This document shows, in pieces, positions 49,020-61,150 of a stretch of DNA of 64,000 bases. Origin of the DNA: Mikania micrantha (lineage: Eukaryota; Streptophyta; Magnoliopsida; Asterales; Asteraceae). The notes under the pieces are model-generated. The model saw nothing but the letters and a program-made list of their open reading frames with translations, ran no database searches and was not told the DNA's origin. The translations under genes were made by a program, and so were the position numbers. The DNA lies in assembly GCA_009363875.1 (NCBI GenBank), contig CM018686.1:5704001-5768000 (forward strand). The letters run 5' to 3'. The stretch's first letter is position 1, and the number at the start of each line of letters is the position of its first letter.

Positions 49020-52000
49020 TGTCGCACCCCGAGAAATCCCGTCCCTTCCGGGGCGCGAGCGGCGGCAGATTGTCAGGATCGCAGTCTCCGGTCACACAAC
49101 ATGCGAGACCTATATGTCTGATTACGTACGTACATCCAGAAATTTGGATAAAACAGTTTAGTAATATCAGAGTTGCGGAAGTATAGTTTAAGTTAACAAA
49201 ACGGTTTAATCATTCATAGTTTGCGGAAGCGTTAATTTAAAACGGTTTTCAAAATGATAAGTAAGAATAGTTGCGGAAACGATTAAAGTTGTTTGACATT
49301 ACACAACATAATCAAATGATAATCAAAGTTTGATAAACTAAGACACTTGAACAGATGCATGCGACTCCGGCCTAGCATCCTATTCCTGGTGCGCGTGCAT
49401 TAGTTACCTGAGAAAACATGCGAGTAAAAAGGTCAACACAAAGGTTGGTGAGAGCACAGGTTTGTAATCAGCAGTAAACATCAAGATGTTTAAAGTAAAT
49501 GTTGCAGGTCTATTTTTCAATACAATGCAATATCAATTGATAGCTAGTCAATACGTGTTATATCATATGCGGGTTCGCAACCGAAGCTAACATGCTGCCT
49601 CCCGCCATATCCATCCAAGATATGGCAAATGTTGTTTGGTCAATTATGCACTGTTCCGACCTCCAGTCGGGGTGGCCATACGGCTCGCAACAGTGGGGCT
49701 TGTCAGGCCCAAATAGTACTATTCAGAATTACCACGCTGAGCGCAACGCGCTATTAACGGTTCGAGGTGTGTTTAATGAGGACTTATCAGTTTTGTGGAT
49801 GAATGCCACACATATGCATATACGATATTAGCATGTACAAAAATAACCAAAAGTGTGTAAGTTGTACAAAAATAGTTGTATGCAATGTTTTCTCCCCCAA
49901 AGGTAGAAAATGTAAAAAGGGGCCGTGAACTCACCTTAGCGAGATGAACAAATGTAAGCGTAAGCTCCTGTGTCGTCAGGTAGTCAGTCACCTGCTACCT
50001 ATATCATATACTATATGTGAGTTCGTGTAAGTGATCTTGTTTCGAGACCAATAACTCTCGGTTGATCATGTTTGTCTGTGTCGGTCTACATTGACCGTGT
50101 TTGACCGTGTGTGTCAACGACCCGTTGGTGGACCATGTGTTGTTTGTGTATTGTGTAATATTCGTGTTAGTGCTCGTTGTGTGCAAAACGCGTAAGTTGC
50201 GTCTATTGAAAACTTACCATTTATAGTAAGTTCACAAGGATATTGATTTTAGAGTTCTAGCATGCTCATTAGTCCTACGTGATCATGTTAACACATAGCA
50301 CATCATCATACAAAGTCACATACGTCCTTTATATCATGCTAACACACAAAAGTTTCCTAAAATGGAAAGTTTCCATTTGTAGCATTCGTGACATCGGAAA
50401 CCATCTAACTTAGTATCTAATCATCATACTACAACATAATAAGTCATCTAGCATGCTCGAATCACACATCATGTTTACAAATCGGTTTTTGTAAAAATAA
50501 AGTTACTAAAAATAGCAACTTTGTGGTTTTTGGATAAAACGACCATCTAAACATTTATAAACCATCCTCATGCCACAAATCATCATAATAACCAATCTAA
50601 CATCATTTAAACATGTCCACATAACCAAATTTATCATCTATCAATATTTCGTCAATAAAAGTTACTAAATATAGTAACTATGTCAAAATGACCATAAACA
50701 TTATCAAAATCACATTCTAAGTGTTCCAATCATCATCTTAACATCCTAATAGCAATTCTACACACATGCATGTTCACCATTTCATCCATAACATCATTTT
50801 GACAAAATAAAGTTTCTAATAATAGAAAGTTCATCAAATATCATGTTTTTAATCATTAAGATCATCATCTAATCTTGCAAGAACACTTATACATTATCAA
50901 GAATCATCCCAACATCAACAAAATCATCTAGAATGCCTTAGATCATACATGCATGGCATCCTTTCAGTACTTTATGAACAAATCATGAAATTTACACATA
51001 CACATCATCATGGATCTTCACAAATCTCAATCTAAACATCATAGATCATCAAGAAGTACATTAAAACTAGCAAACCCAGTTTCAAGCATAAATAAATTCG
51101 TGCATGTGGGTCTAGTGAGCTTGCATGTGGGTTTTACCCATTGTATGTGTGTGTAGAGGTAAAAAGAGGGTGTGTAAACTAGTAGAGACTACCTCACAAG
51201 CTCCTAGATTGTCAAGAAAGTGTTGGAGCAGCTCTGGAAAGTCCTGGACAGCAGCTCCTTTGACCAACAAGAATATGGTGATGGTGGTTGAGGTCTCGTG
51301 GCCTTCCTTCAATGGTTTCAAGCTTCCAAGAGCTTCAAAAATGGCTTCAATGGCTTCCAAGAGGTCAAATCAGAGTGTTTTAGTTGTTTGGGAAGAAGAG
51401 TGGCCGAGAGGTTGAGTGTAAGATAAGTTAAAATGAGTGTGTAGAGGTAATGATGTGTTTTGGGGTTTTTAAAAATAAAAATCTGCGAATCTGATCCCAG
51501 TTGTATCGCCTGACGATGGTGAATGAGGCTCCGTCGTTACGCGCGGGTGCACCGGATGAGGCGCCATCTTCCTCATCCGCGCGCATCGCCTGAGATGGGT
51601 GCTTCGGGTCAGGCGTACCGCCTGGCCCATATGTAAAGCCCAATATGCCTATTTTGTTGTTCTGGGCCCATTCTTGCCCATTTCTCGACTGTAGAACATC
51701 GTTCGAGTGTCGTTTGGACTCTAATCGTCAATTATTAACCATAATTGACTTATGAAGTGTTTCAGTGCTTAAGTGTTGTGATGTTCACCAACGTTCGTGA
51801 GACTCGTGTGTGTTTCGGTAATTCCTCGAATTATCTGTGCTCGTTTGTGTTCGTTTCTAACGGAGTGTTTGCACGCTTGATTAATCCTAATCAACGTGTG
51901 ATGCACAATCCAATAATCCCCTGAATTATTGTTTTGTGTTAGTGTTATGTTTGCCACACTTGGTTTCCAAAACCAATGTGCAATGTACGATTCGATAGCT

Positions 52001-52135
52001 CCACGAACTATCGTTTCGCAGTAGTTTGTGTTCAACTCATCTAATCAATCATAATTAAATGAAATGCAACAAGTATGAATGTGAAATGTAAAGAATGTAA
52101 GAGTCGCAATTTACCTGAAATTGCTGGGTGTCACA
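49020..52135 (-). repeat. Solo LTR of family B with 5-bp target duplication
   Basis: A full 3.1-kb LTR from TGTCGCACC to GTGTCACA with no internal region on either side. TATTC lies immediately left (49015-49019) and right (52136-52140), a perfect 5-bp target duplication. Modules are as in LTR B1: TATA-like 50219-50225, and an intron-like pair 49934 down to 49408. Formed by recombination between the two LTRs of one insertion. Confidence 0.92.
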
Positions 52136-52214
52136 TATTCGTCTTTTGATTTTTCATTTCAATTGTTTTTGGTTAACGATAGTTTAATTTTCTCGATATA
52201 AGAACTACTAAGAT
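52136..52214. other. Right flank of segment E beyond the solo LTR
   Basis: Seventy-nine AT-rich bases between the two solo LTRs: the TATTC target repeat and then the continuation of the pre-insertion sequence, ending in AAGAT, the target of LTR D. Nothing else recognised. Confidence 0.6.
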
Positions 52215-53555
52215 TGTGACAATCCGGCAATTCCGGATTAACCCCGTTAGTCAAAAACTAACAGAAATGATAAGAAGTCAAACAAAAACAAACTACAAAG
52301 GTTGGAATTAATCAAAACAAGTGTACAAACACTTAAATTATAAGGATTTATCATGTAATTAAAAGAAATACACAATTTTGACTTTTGATAGTCAAAATTC
52401 GTTTGGAAATTGAATTTAAATTCGAATTCACATTAAAACTTGGTAATTAACCGAATTGAATTGGCAATAATCGTCTTATTGATGATGGTTAACTGTTAAC
52501 AAACATTATTGAGCCATTAACGTTCGAATTAAACGATATTACTCACCATTAAATCAAAACCGTAACCATCAATGATCAAATTCGAATAAATTGGTCGAAA
52601 TCAGTCAAATTAACATTTCACAAACTCTAATCGACACTTTTAACAGCTTCTACACACATCAATTCGATCCAAGAGGCGGTGAATAGTCGTGAACGATTAA
52701 GGAGTGACCGAAACTCAAGTCAATACTCGAACCACATCAATTCGAAGTCACTTCAGGTAATTATTAGCACCTAAACTTTCGTTTTAATATGACAAAGCAA
52801 AGTCCTATGCTAATTTCAAGTTCTAGGGCCGAATTGTAGGAATTCGACAGCTAGGGTTCTTCGGCCTAGATGAATTGGGTTTTCAGTCAAAACGATGATC
52901 ATAATCAAATCAAACCATACACATAGCTTCGTAATGTTCTGGTTAACAAAAGACCTAATTTAATTTGATATAACAAACACGAATTGAAGGATTTCGATAG
53001 TTAGGGTTCATCGGATAAGAAGAATTGGGGGTCTCGATGCAAAAGATGTTCAAAATCAAATTAATCTATATGAATAGTTTCAGAATCTTCAATACAATGA
53101 AAAACCTTTGTCAATTTTGCTAAAAAACATCAAATTTCATACGAACCGGTTACGTGAAGATGAATTGAAATCGGTTTGGGGATTTCGATCCAAATGAACT
53201 CGAAATCCAAATTAATCATCACAGAGGGGATCGAAAAACATTTCTAAAGGAGAAACATATGAATTAGTTACTTAACATTAGCGAATTTAACCGAATTGGA
53301 TCGGGGGTTTAGAACGAAAGTTCGAACCTTGTACATGCCATTTTGTTAATTTAAGTCGACTAATCATCAATTCAAAACCAAGGATAGAGTCACATAAATC
53401 TGTTGAACCAATGCCCCATGGTTCTAAGATCAATTGGGTTCGAATCGAAGTCGATTTGGGTTCTTAGGTTCGACCGAAGAAAGAACATAAGGGAGCCGAC
53501 CACTTTGTGGTTAAAAGAAATTCAACTGGGAACCCATTGCGAAATAACAAGAAGA

Positions 53556-53617
53556 TCAACTGGTTTGGCTTGAGTGTGTGGACTGGGAGGTCGCGGGTTC
53601 GAACCCGGACCTGGCCG
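53556..53617 (+). other. tRNA-like module in D LTR
   Basis: AACTGGTTTGGC, then GGTCGCGGGTTCGAACCCGG, aligns with the module of LTR C at nearly the same internal spacing. The B-box-like GGTTCGAACCC is at 53596-53606, 1206 bases from the LTR 3' end, against 1205 in C. Confidence 0.5.
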
Positions 53618-53797
53618 GTTTTTGACATTTAAAACCATTTTGATTTCTATATCGTAACTTATCCGTTTCAACTCAGATTCGATCCGTTCGAGTTGCGTTG
53701 GAACAGTAATGGAACCCCGAACAAAATAAAATAATAAAATTTATATTTTCACCCGAAAATATAACCGCGTATAATTACGCGTATTTCAATAAAATCG

Positions 53798-53805
53798 TAT
53801 AAATA
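53798..53805 (+). promoter_or_regulatory. Candidate TATA box in LTR D
   Basis: TATAAATA lies about 215 bases upstream of the donor-like site at 54019 and downstream of the tRNA-like module. Confidence 0.4.
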
Positions 53806-54812
53806 TATTTATATGGTTAAACTAAACGATTTCAAAGATATACGTACATACTTATACACGTTTCTAACAAATTTAACATACGTGTGTTGACAAGTATGTG
53901 ATTTCAAACATTGAATGACATTCTGAATAACACAACGCTGCTATTAAAACACAGATTCTTCATAGAAGACTATTTGCGCGATTTCACGTGTGTTTGATCA
54001 TTCTACTTGCATACTAAGGTGCGTACAGGGCCCTTTTCTTATTTTAACTGTTTTGGGGGAGAAAACATGTGCAACAAACATTTTAGATACATATCACCTG
54101 CATGAGTTAGCTGTTTACATTAAGTGCGAACATAGCATTACAAGTCTTTACATATCGAACCGTTTAGTTTGCCGTAGTGCAAAGCGTGGTAGTTGGAAAT
54201 AGATCTATTAGGTTTGACAAACCTCACTTGGTAGATTGTAGGTCTACACAAGTGTTTGACTAGCCAATTCACATTACTATTGTTTGTGCTAGACAATAGT
54301 GGAAAAGGCAAAATACTTTATAACAGTCAGCTTCGGTGTCGACCGCTTATGTAAATAGTACAAATCACTAGCTATCATGACTATGCATGTGTGATTATGT
54401 TATCTGCAAACATTTCATTTCAAACAGTTGTTTTAAACATTTGTGATCAAACAAACCTGTGTATGCACCAACCTTTATGTTGACTTGATTTACATGTTTT
54501 CTCAGGACGTTAAGGTACAAGAACAAGCAAGCATGGACTAGGAGATCGAGTCTCATGCATACTTTGCATTTCAGTTGTTTTGGATTTGGATATTTGAGAC
54601 ATTTTCATTGTAATTTACATTTTGCAAACATTGAGTTGTTTTACTTTTTACAAACGCTTCCGCAATGTTTTAAAACTCTGAAATTTTCAATTGAGACCAA
54701 AGTTATGTTTGAAAAGCATATAGAGGTCTTCACTGTGTCTAATGATCTGAGATCCTGGTTTGTCACGTCCCAAACGGTATGATTCCGTTAGTTGAAATTT
54801 GGGGGTGTGACA

Positions 54813-55639
54813 AAGATCTTTGATAGAATTAGTATATAGAAATATACACCAAGTCATAGTATGCAAGAATTAATTGGTTAAACTTATATCTCTAACTAAG
54901 ATTTAATCTGTTAACGGTAACACTAAAATTTACAATCCTAACCTTGATCAAGCTTTCGGTTCTACTCCTAAAGTACTGTTGGTGCTTATATATAGGGTAT
55001 ACCGCAACCAACCCACCACACCATCAATACCTTGAAAGCATACCAATCGCCTACCAATACCACAGAACATAAGATATTTCATTTTCTTTTAAGTTTACAC
55101 GTAGTTCACCATATAGGTATAGTTCACATAGTTTTGACTAAGATTAGCTTCCTTGATGTTAACACTCGAATCTATGAATCCTAACATTGGTCAAGCTTTT
55201 GATTCTACTCCTAATGTATTGTCAGTGCTTATATATAGGGTATACCGTAGCCAGCCCACCACATCACCAATACTTTGAAAGCATACGGATCACCTACCAA
55301 TAAAACACAACATAAGAATGTTTCACTTTTGATGTTTACATGTAGTTGTCCATATAGGTATAGTTCATAGTTTTCAACCAAAATTGGACTTTAAGTAAAT
55401 CATTCATCAATTGTGTCCTTTGTCTCGCATTTGTAGGATCTACATGTACTGCAAATTCACGTTCTGTGTGCTCCCGTAACGGAAATTTGCCTTGCATGTT
55501 TACCCTACTTGTTGATTAGGGCATACAATTGAGTGGATACAAGATCCATTAATGACATGTGATTCCCAAAGTTCACTATACAACCAAATACAATATAGTT
55601 GATGTCATAGAGTTACTGTAGATCATTACTACGTCAAAC
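54813..55639 (-). repeat. Degenerate A-like LTR fragment with an internal tandem duplication
   Basis: Two imperfect copies of about 245 bases (roughly 54905-55150 and 55155-55390) each contain GCTTATATATAGGG followed by an ACCCACCACA-like word, resembling LTR A around 5707-5760. The orientation matches a minus-strand element. The remainder to 55639 is AT-rich, and its assignment is uncertain; it may include decayed protease sequence. Confidence 0.4.
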
Positions 55640-56418
55640 GAACTGTCAAATTTAGTTTGTATTCAACCAAGTAAAAGCTCAAATCCATAAGCTATAAAAT
55701 TTCATTAGCACTAAAATCAAGTAACACAAAATCATAACAATCATTGAGCAAGAACGTATCATTCAAACGTCCTGGTTAGGTTGAGCATCTTGGGCAATTA
55801 GTTGAAGAGTTCTAGCTCGAGCAACTCTTTGGTTATTGCCCGCAAGTCGGGGGACACTGGTTTCGAAGGTGATTAGGGTCGCCCCATTCGTAGCAAGCCC
55901 TTCCATTGGCTAAAGCAGGATTGATAGGTGCATCCTGTTGTTGGTTTAACTGTTGGACTTGTTGACCCTGCTGCAAAAGTGGTCCATTTTTTACAATAAT
56001 TGGCAAAATGTCCATACATCCCACAGTTTGTGCAAGTCCTACAAGGTCGAGTTGTGGGATGATGATACCTACAAGTGTTTCTGAATGGGCTTGCCCCCAC
56101 ATATGGTTTGGTGTTTGGTTTTGGTGCTTGTTGGTGCTGGGGCACAGTAGAGGTCAACACAGCAAATTTTTGACTCTTTCGCTTGCGGTTGTTGAACTTT
56201 GAGGTGTTTGAGGTTCTAGCTTTAACTATCTTTGTAAGTCATTTGAGCTTGGCTTGGATTCAGCTTTCTTGGCACCCTTCCTTGTCAAAGTACCAGCCTT
56301 AACATGATTATCAGTTAAGGTTGCATCAAGTTTGATTGCATCTTCAAGGGTGGTAGGTTTGTTACCAAAAGCAGTATCTTGAATCTGCATAGGAAGACCA
56401 CCAATATATTTCTCAATG
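55640..56418 (-). pseudogene. Gypsy gag-protease relic
   Basis: In several minus frames I see the end of a gag capsid domain (IEKYIGGLPMQIQD near 56400), a zinc knuckle CTNCGMYGHFANYC (near 56010-56050), a decayed second knuckle (CYEWGDPNHLRNQC near 55870), and a protease entry (TFLLNDCYDFVLL, with the DTGA motif lost) near 55700-55765. Frameshifts separate these. It resembles element A more than B or C. Its upstream half is cut off where copia gag begins at about 56419. Confidence 0.7.
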
Positions 56419-58355
56419 AGGAGCTTTCATAGCTCTTGAGATTCTGACTCAAAGTTTCATAGTCACATCCAACTATGGCTAATTTCTTTTTTATCTCATT
56501 GATGGTATTGAGATAAGAAGTGATAGCATCTTGCTTATTCAGCACAATGATCTCAACCTCATGCAATTTCCTGTTTAATAGCTCAATTTTAGCTTGAAAA
56601 TCTTTTTCATTTGATTTTAAAATTTTGTTTGCCTCAATGCACTGGTTGAGACCGCTAATCAAGTCAGCATTATGTTGCTGATACGCCAACATCTTACTGT
56701 CAAGATTAACACAATTAAAGCAACTAGAATGAGATGATGAACAGTCATCATATACCTGATCAGACTTAGATGAAGCAGAAGTATTCACCATCAAAGCAAA
56801 CTGTGTAGCAGATTGTTCTTCAGACTCAACATCTGACTCTCCATGAGTTTCTGAATCTGATGTGCTTTCTGATTCTGATCCCGACGATTCATACAGACTT
56901 GTCTTTGTTTCTTCTGAATTACCTTCATCACTGGATCCAACAGCTTCTTTGATCTCTGCAACACAAGCTTTATCTGCTCCACCCTTTTCAGAGTTGAATC
57001 TGAAATCCTAGTTTTCTCCCTCATCATTCTGAACCATGAGTGCCTTGTTTACATTCGATGAACTGGCTTGAGTAGGAGTGTCAATTGGTACTAGCCTTCT
57101 CTCTGGGTTAGCAGCTTATGATCTTTGATTCTGAAAAGGATTGTGGTTACCCAACTTCTTAGGCTTGTTGCATTGTCTTGCAAAATGACATTTGTCTCGA
57201 TAGTTGTACCAAGTAACAGATGACATATCAAATCCAAACATTGAGTCTTTGTTCAGATTGATGTCTTTCCCAGTTCTTTTGACAAAGTCTTTTGCTCTTC
57301 AAACTGCACTTGCAAGTGCCCACATAATGTCAATCCTTTCCATATCATCAGGATCAATCTGAGAATAGTCTTCATTTTTCAAATGTGGATTACCAATCTG
57401 CCCTGCTAACAGCCCATCATAAGAACTCACAAGTGGAGATAACAGACCCATATGCTCCTTTGCAACCTCCACAGTTACTTTATCAAAGTTGTTTGTCTTC
57501 AAATTTGTGACTGAATGACTCTCTTCTTTTTGAGACGTGGAAGTTGTAGCTGACTGACTGAAATGTGTCTGGCCTAAAACAGAAGCATCTTTGGTCTGTG
57601 AGACAAAAGTTGTCTTCAATGGAGCATAAGAAGAAGCTCTTTCCACAGTAGGAGTGAAGTAGTATCATGACGGATCTTGAACTTGAGCAACTCTCTTAGC
57701 TTTCCGTTTGTTCTCAATCTCTTGTTCCTTCAGCTTCTGAATGAAATCATTAATGTCCATATTAGCAATCATCTCACTCTGTTTCAAAACCATCAGAAAA
57801 TATTTCCACTTGGGAGGTAAAGCATCAGCGACACTGGATATTCTCTTGTGTAGTTGTCTTGACTTGATGGTTGTAGAGCTCACTCAATAGATGATAAAAT
57901 CTAGCAATCAAGTCATCCAAAGTCTCATTACCCACGCACATGAAACAGTTGAACTATTTCTTCAAGGCTTTAGACTTGATACTCTTTAGTGCATCATTCC
58001 CCTCATACCTTTGCTGTAAAGCATCCCACAATGATTTGGAAGAAGTAAGCTGTTTAAATTGATGAAAAGACTGAGATAATGTTGCATAAGCCTTCTTCTC
58101 AAAATCATACAACTTCCTCTGAGGCTCAGTCATCCGTGTGACAAGCATAGGTGAACCATCTTCACTCAGTGGTCTTAAGTACCCACCCTCAATCATCATC
58201 CAAAGATTGGTATCCACTCCATTAATGTGAATCTCAAATCGATACTTCCAATGCGGATAATCATCTAAAGAAAGTAACTTCGGAGCTTTGTTCGAATTCT
58301 CGGTTTCTGTCTCAGTAAGTAGCAGGTTCTGAATTTTGTTGTTCTGGTTAGCCAT
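56419..58355 (-). pseudogene. Ty1/copia gag remnant
   Basis: The likely start is the ATG at 58355 (MANQNNKIQNLL...); a longer in-frame ATG at 58400 exists. The N-terminal domain (DYPHWKYRFEIHINGVDTNLWMMIEGG) and the following segment with SLWDALQQRYEG are of the copia gag type (DUF4219/UBN2-like). After a stop at 57954-57956 the frame continues (FNCFMCVGNETLDDL), then shifts. The zinc knuckle near 57160-57230 has lost cysteines. A serine/glutamate-rich linker and a helical segment (56420-56800) follow. No protease, integrase or RT remains; the sequence is cut at the junction with gypsy gag. Confidence 0.75.
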
Positions 58356-58919
58356 CAATGTAAGTTCTTCCATCTTGTCAAGAGTAAACTGATCCAACAC
58401 TTAGAATTTTTTTGCAAAAATTGTTGGCCGAATGAAGCTATATCAGCCGAATAACGGGGGCCGAATGAGTCTGAATGAACTTAGAAGACCGAATGGATAT
58501 CCTGATGCGAATGAAGAGACAACCGAATGACTTCTCAGCCGAATGAATCTGAACCAACTGAACGAGGAGCTATTCGCATGAACTCTTGAACCGAATGAGA
58601 CCTATTCGGCCGAATGACCTATTCGCACAATAGCTATTCGCCCAATCGACTCATTCGCATAAACTGGGGTTTTCAGCAACAAAAATTTCAATATCTCTGG
58701 ATTTTGATCAAATGTGACCACCAAATTTGGTATGGAACCTCAGAAAAATATCCCTAAGCTTTAGGAATGCACCAAGGACCAAAACAACCCGAAAAACCCA
58801 CGATTTTCTAATGAAACAGTAACTTGGAGACTAAGAAACTCAGGGTTTTCGAAAATCTCGAATCTCCAATCTGAAATATGATGATTTGGATCGAAAATCG
58901 AGCAGAATCAAGAGCCAAA
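58356..58919 (-). repeat. Copia leader with degenerate GAATG repeats
   Basis: Non-coding leader between PBS and gag. At about 58428-58660 it is filled with irregular copies of GCCGAATGA, CCGAATG and CATTCGC, similar to the array in LTR A. The remainder is unremarkable. Confidence 0.65.
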
Positions 58920-58931
58920 GCTCTGATACCA
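58920..58931 (-). other. PBS of the copia element
   Basis: TGGTATCAGAGC on the minus strand, three bases inside the LTR boundary at 58935. Initiator tRNA-Met type, and consistent with gag on the same strand. Confidence 0.8.
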
Positions 58932-58934
58932 CTT

Positions 58935-59412
58935 TGTAGGACCTGAGAAACCCTTGGAAACAACCCGGTTCCTTGAGGAATCTACTCGACAGGCCCTTGA
59001 ATAGTGCGGAATCCTATTCAAGGGTTTTCCAATCAAAATCATCAAGCCCCGTGGCAATCCGATGATATAGAATCAACGTTTTGATCGAAATCGAAGCACC
59101 ACGGGGTGAGAATCGAACTTGGACAGGAAGAGGCGGCTCAAAACCCTAGGGGAATGACTTGGGGCGCTCAGGGGTCCAAGGAATGATGTAAGAGTTTTTG
59201 AAACAATCTGTTTGCAATCCTATATATAGACTGTGCTCATTCTGCCGAATGAATGGTGTGAAGCACTCATTCAGGCGAAAGGCTCGGCCGAATGGGCTGG
59301 TCAACCGAATGAGTCATGCAAGTGACTCATTCATTCGCCTCAGCCATTCGCTAGGCGTTCATTTGTGCGAAAGGACTCATTCTTAGGAACCATTTGCACG
59401 AATGGGTCTGTA
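58935..59412 (-). repeat. Copia 5' LTR, possibly truncated
   Basis: It begins TGTAGGACCTGAG next to the PBS, so the element-sense LTR ends ...CTCAGGTCCTACA. It runs to the start of LTR F at 59413 without a clear CA end. It contains more CCGAATG/CATTCGC words (59240-59400) and a TATATATAGA at 59219-59228. It may be interrupted by LTR F. Confidence 0.65.
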
Positions 59413-61150
59413 TGTGACACCCCCAAATTCCCACTTGTGGTGTCAGTCCACGTGGGTGTGACGTGGCCAGGATCACATCTCATGGTCATATAGAACGACT
59501 TTATATGAGTTTCACAAACACACAGTTTTGTAAAATAGACAAGTTTTCATAATTAAGCAGCGGAAAGATAAGATAACTAAAGCAGCGGAATAATAATGTA
59601 TTACAGCGGAAAGTAAATTGTTTTAAACACTACATAGTTTGAAATGTTTCAAAAGAAATCAATGCACACAAAGCCTAGAAAAAGAGTCTGATGCATGTGA
59701 GTCTTCTTGTATTCCTCCTGAGTGTCCTAGCGTGTGCTCCATCAGTTGCTTGAGAATACATGCGAAAAGTGCCAACTAAAAAGTTGGTGAGTTCACAGGT
59801 TTAGACAGACAGAAATAGTAAACAGACATATACTGGGTATGTTAAGTTTAGTTGTTGGATCTACGATCCGTGGAGTGTGTCAGTTCATCTTACCGAAACT
59901 CGACTGTTTCCGTTTGCCTCCGCGGGTCATCGCTGAACCCGACATCAACATCGAAATTACACTCATTATGACCTCCAGTCAACATTGGTGCCGAGTGGGG
60001 TTAGTCAAACCCATTAGTACTACGTAATTACGACTTGTTTGTTACACAACTAACGGTAAGGGTAAGTGAGGTCTTTATGCGATAAAAGTTACACTCGAAA
60101 ATAGTTTACAACATACCAGTCATATATCTAAAACAGTTGCGTAATATTCTTACCCCAAATTAAGTAAAACAATGTAAGAGCAAAAGTGGGGCTGTAAACT
60201 CACCTGAGTTCGTGTAATGCGTTCTTAACAGAAATCGAGTAGCTCACCCGCTAGCAGTTACCTATATCACATAGGTGTTGTAAGTTTACAACTCTAAGTT
60301 GTTATGTGGGTCGAGTTGACCATGGTTGACCGTGTTTGACCTAACGACCCGTTGGTGACGGTTTTGGATCAAGTGATCGTGTAATGTGCGATTTAGTGTC
60401 GTGTGATGTGTGCGGATACCAAAGTCACTTTCGTGAGGAAACTTACTATTTATAGTAAGTTTCTATTTCAGGAAAGTTTCCAAATTAGGCATGCCATGCA
60501 ATAAATCATAACCCGATTATTCTAACATGCTTATTTACCCTAAGTGAGCATGTTATCACATAGCACATAGTTACATAGCCGGCTTAGCATGGTTTACGCG
60601 TAAAAGTTACTATATTTAGAAAGTTACAAAAATAGGCATATGTTACTAAGTCTAGCTATCAATCTTATCATAATATCACTATCTTAGTCTCAAATATTCG
60701 TTTAATCATAACCGTTACTACTAGCATGCTCCTATTCACCAATTTGTAAAATAAAGTTACTATTTATAGTAACTTTTGACAAATGCACATATTTCATTCA
60801 TTTAATTAAGTCATAAAATCATCTATTATCATCATAATATCTTCAACTAAACATGTCAAACATACGACATTTAACAAATCCATCATTTCTATTAACTCCA
60901 TATCAAAAGTTTCTATTTTTAGCAATAATGATGCAAATCATGACTTTGACCATTCTAGCAACTCCAATACATCAAATGACCATTTTAATAGTTTCTAAAG
61001 ATCATTTTAAGCATAACTTATAGATCTAAATACATACATGTTGTTATTTTATCAAAAATCCCCATTTTCATGACATTAAAGTTTCTAAATATTGAAACAA
61101 TGCAAATAACCATGTTCATGACCTCAACAACCCTTCTAATCCTTGTAAAA
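59413..61150 (-). repeat. Truncated LTR F (B/C-related)
   Basis: It starts TGTGACACCCCCAAATT and follows the LTR module order: acceptor-like TTCTCAAG at 59749, donor-like GTGAGT ending at 60203, the TATA hairpin at 60437-60462, and further AAAGTTACTA-type hairpins (60753-60776 and others). It breaks off near 61150, where integrase sequence begins, so its U3 start is deleted. Confidence 0.75.
60447..60454 (-). promoter_or_regulatory. Candidate TATA box inside a hairpin, LTR F
   Basis: TATAAATA on the minus strand is flanked by perfect arms GAAACTTAC and GTAAGTTTC. It lies about 245 bases upstream of the donor-like GTGAGT. Confidence 0.4.

Larger units (their letters stand above)
52215..54812 (+). 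repeat. Solo LTR of family D (C-related), plus orientation, with target duplication
   Basis: It runs from TGTGACAATCC to GGGGGTGTGACA, 2598 bases. AAGAT is present on both sides (52210-52214 and 54813-54817). The 3' end matches the reverse complement of LTR C, but the U3 start lacks the TGGGCY array. It carries the tRNA-like module (53556-53617), TATAAATA at 53798-53805, and a donor-like AAG/GTGCGT at 54019 with TTTTCTCAG ending at 54505. Confidence 0.9.

Noticed and set aside
12033..52135. Independent insertion of B1, B2 and the B solo LTR
   Set aside because: The truncated 5' LTR, shared lesions and shared TATTC flank all point to copies of a single insertion.
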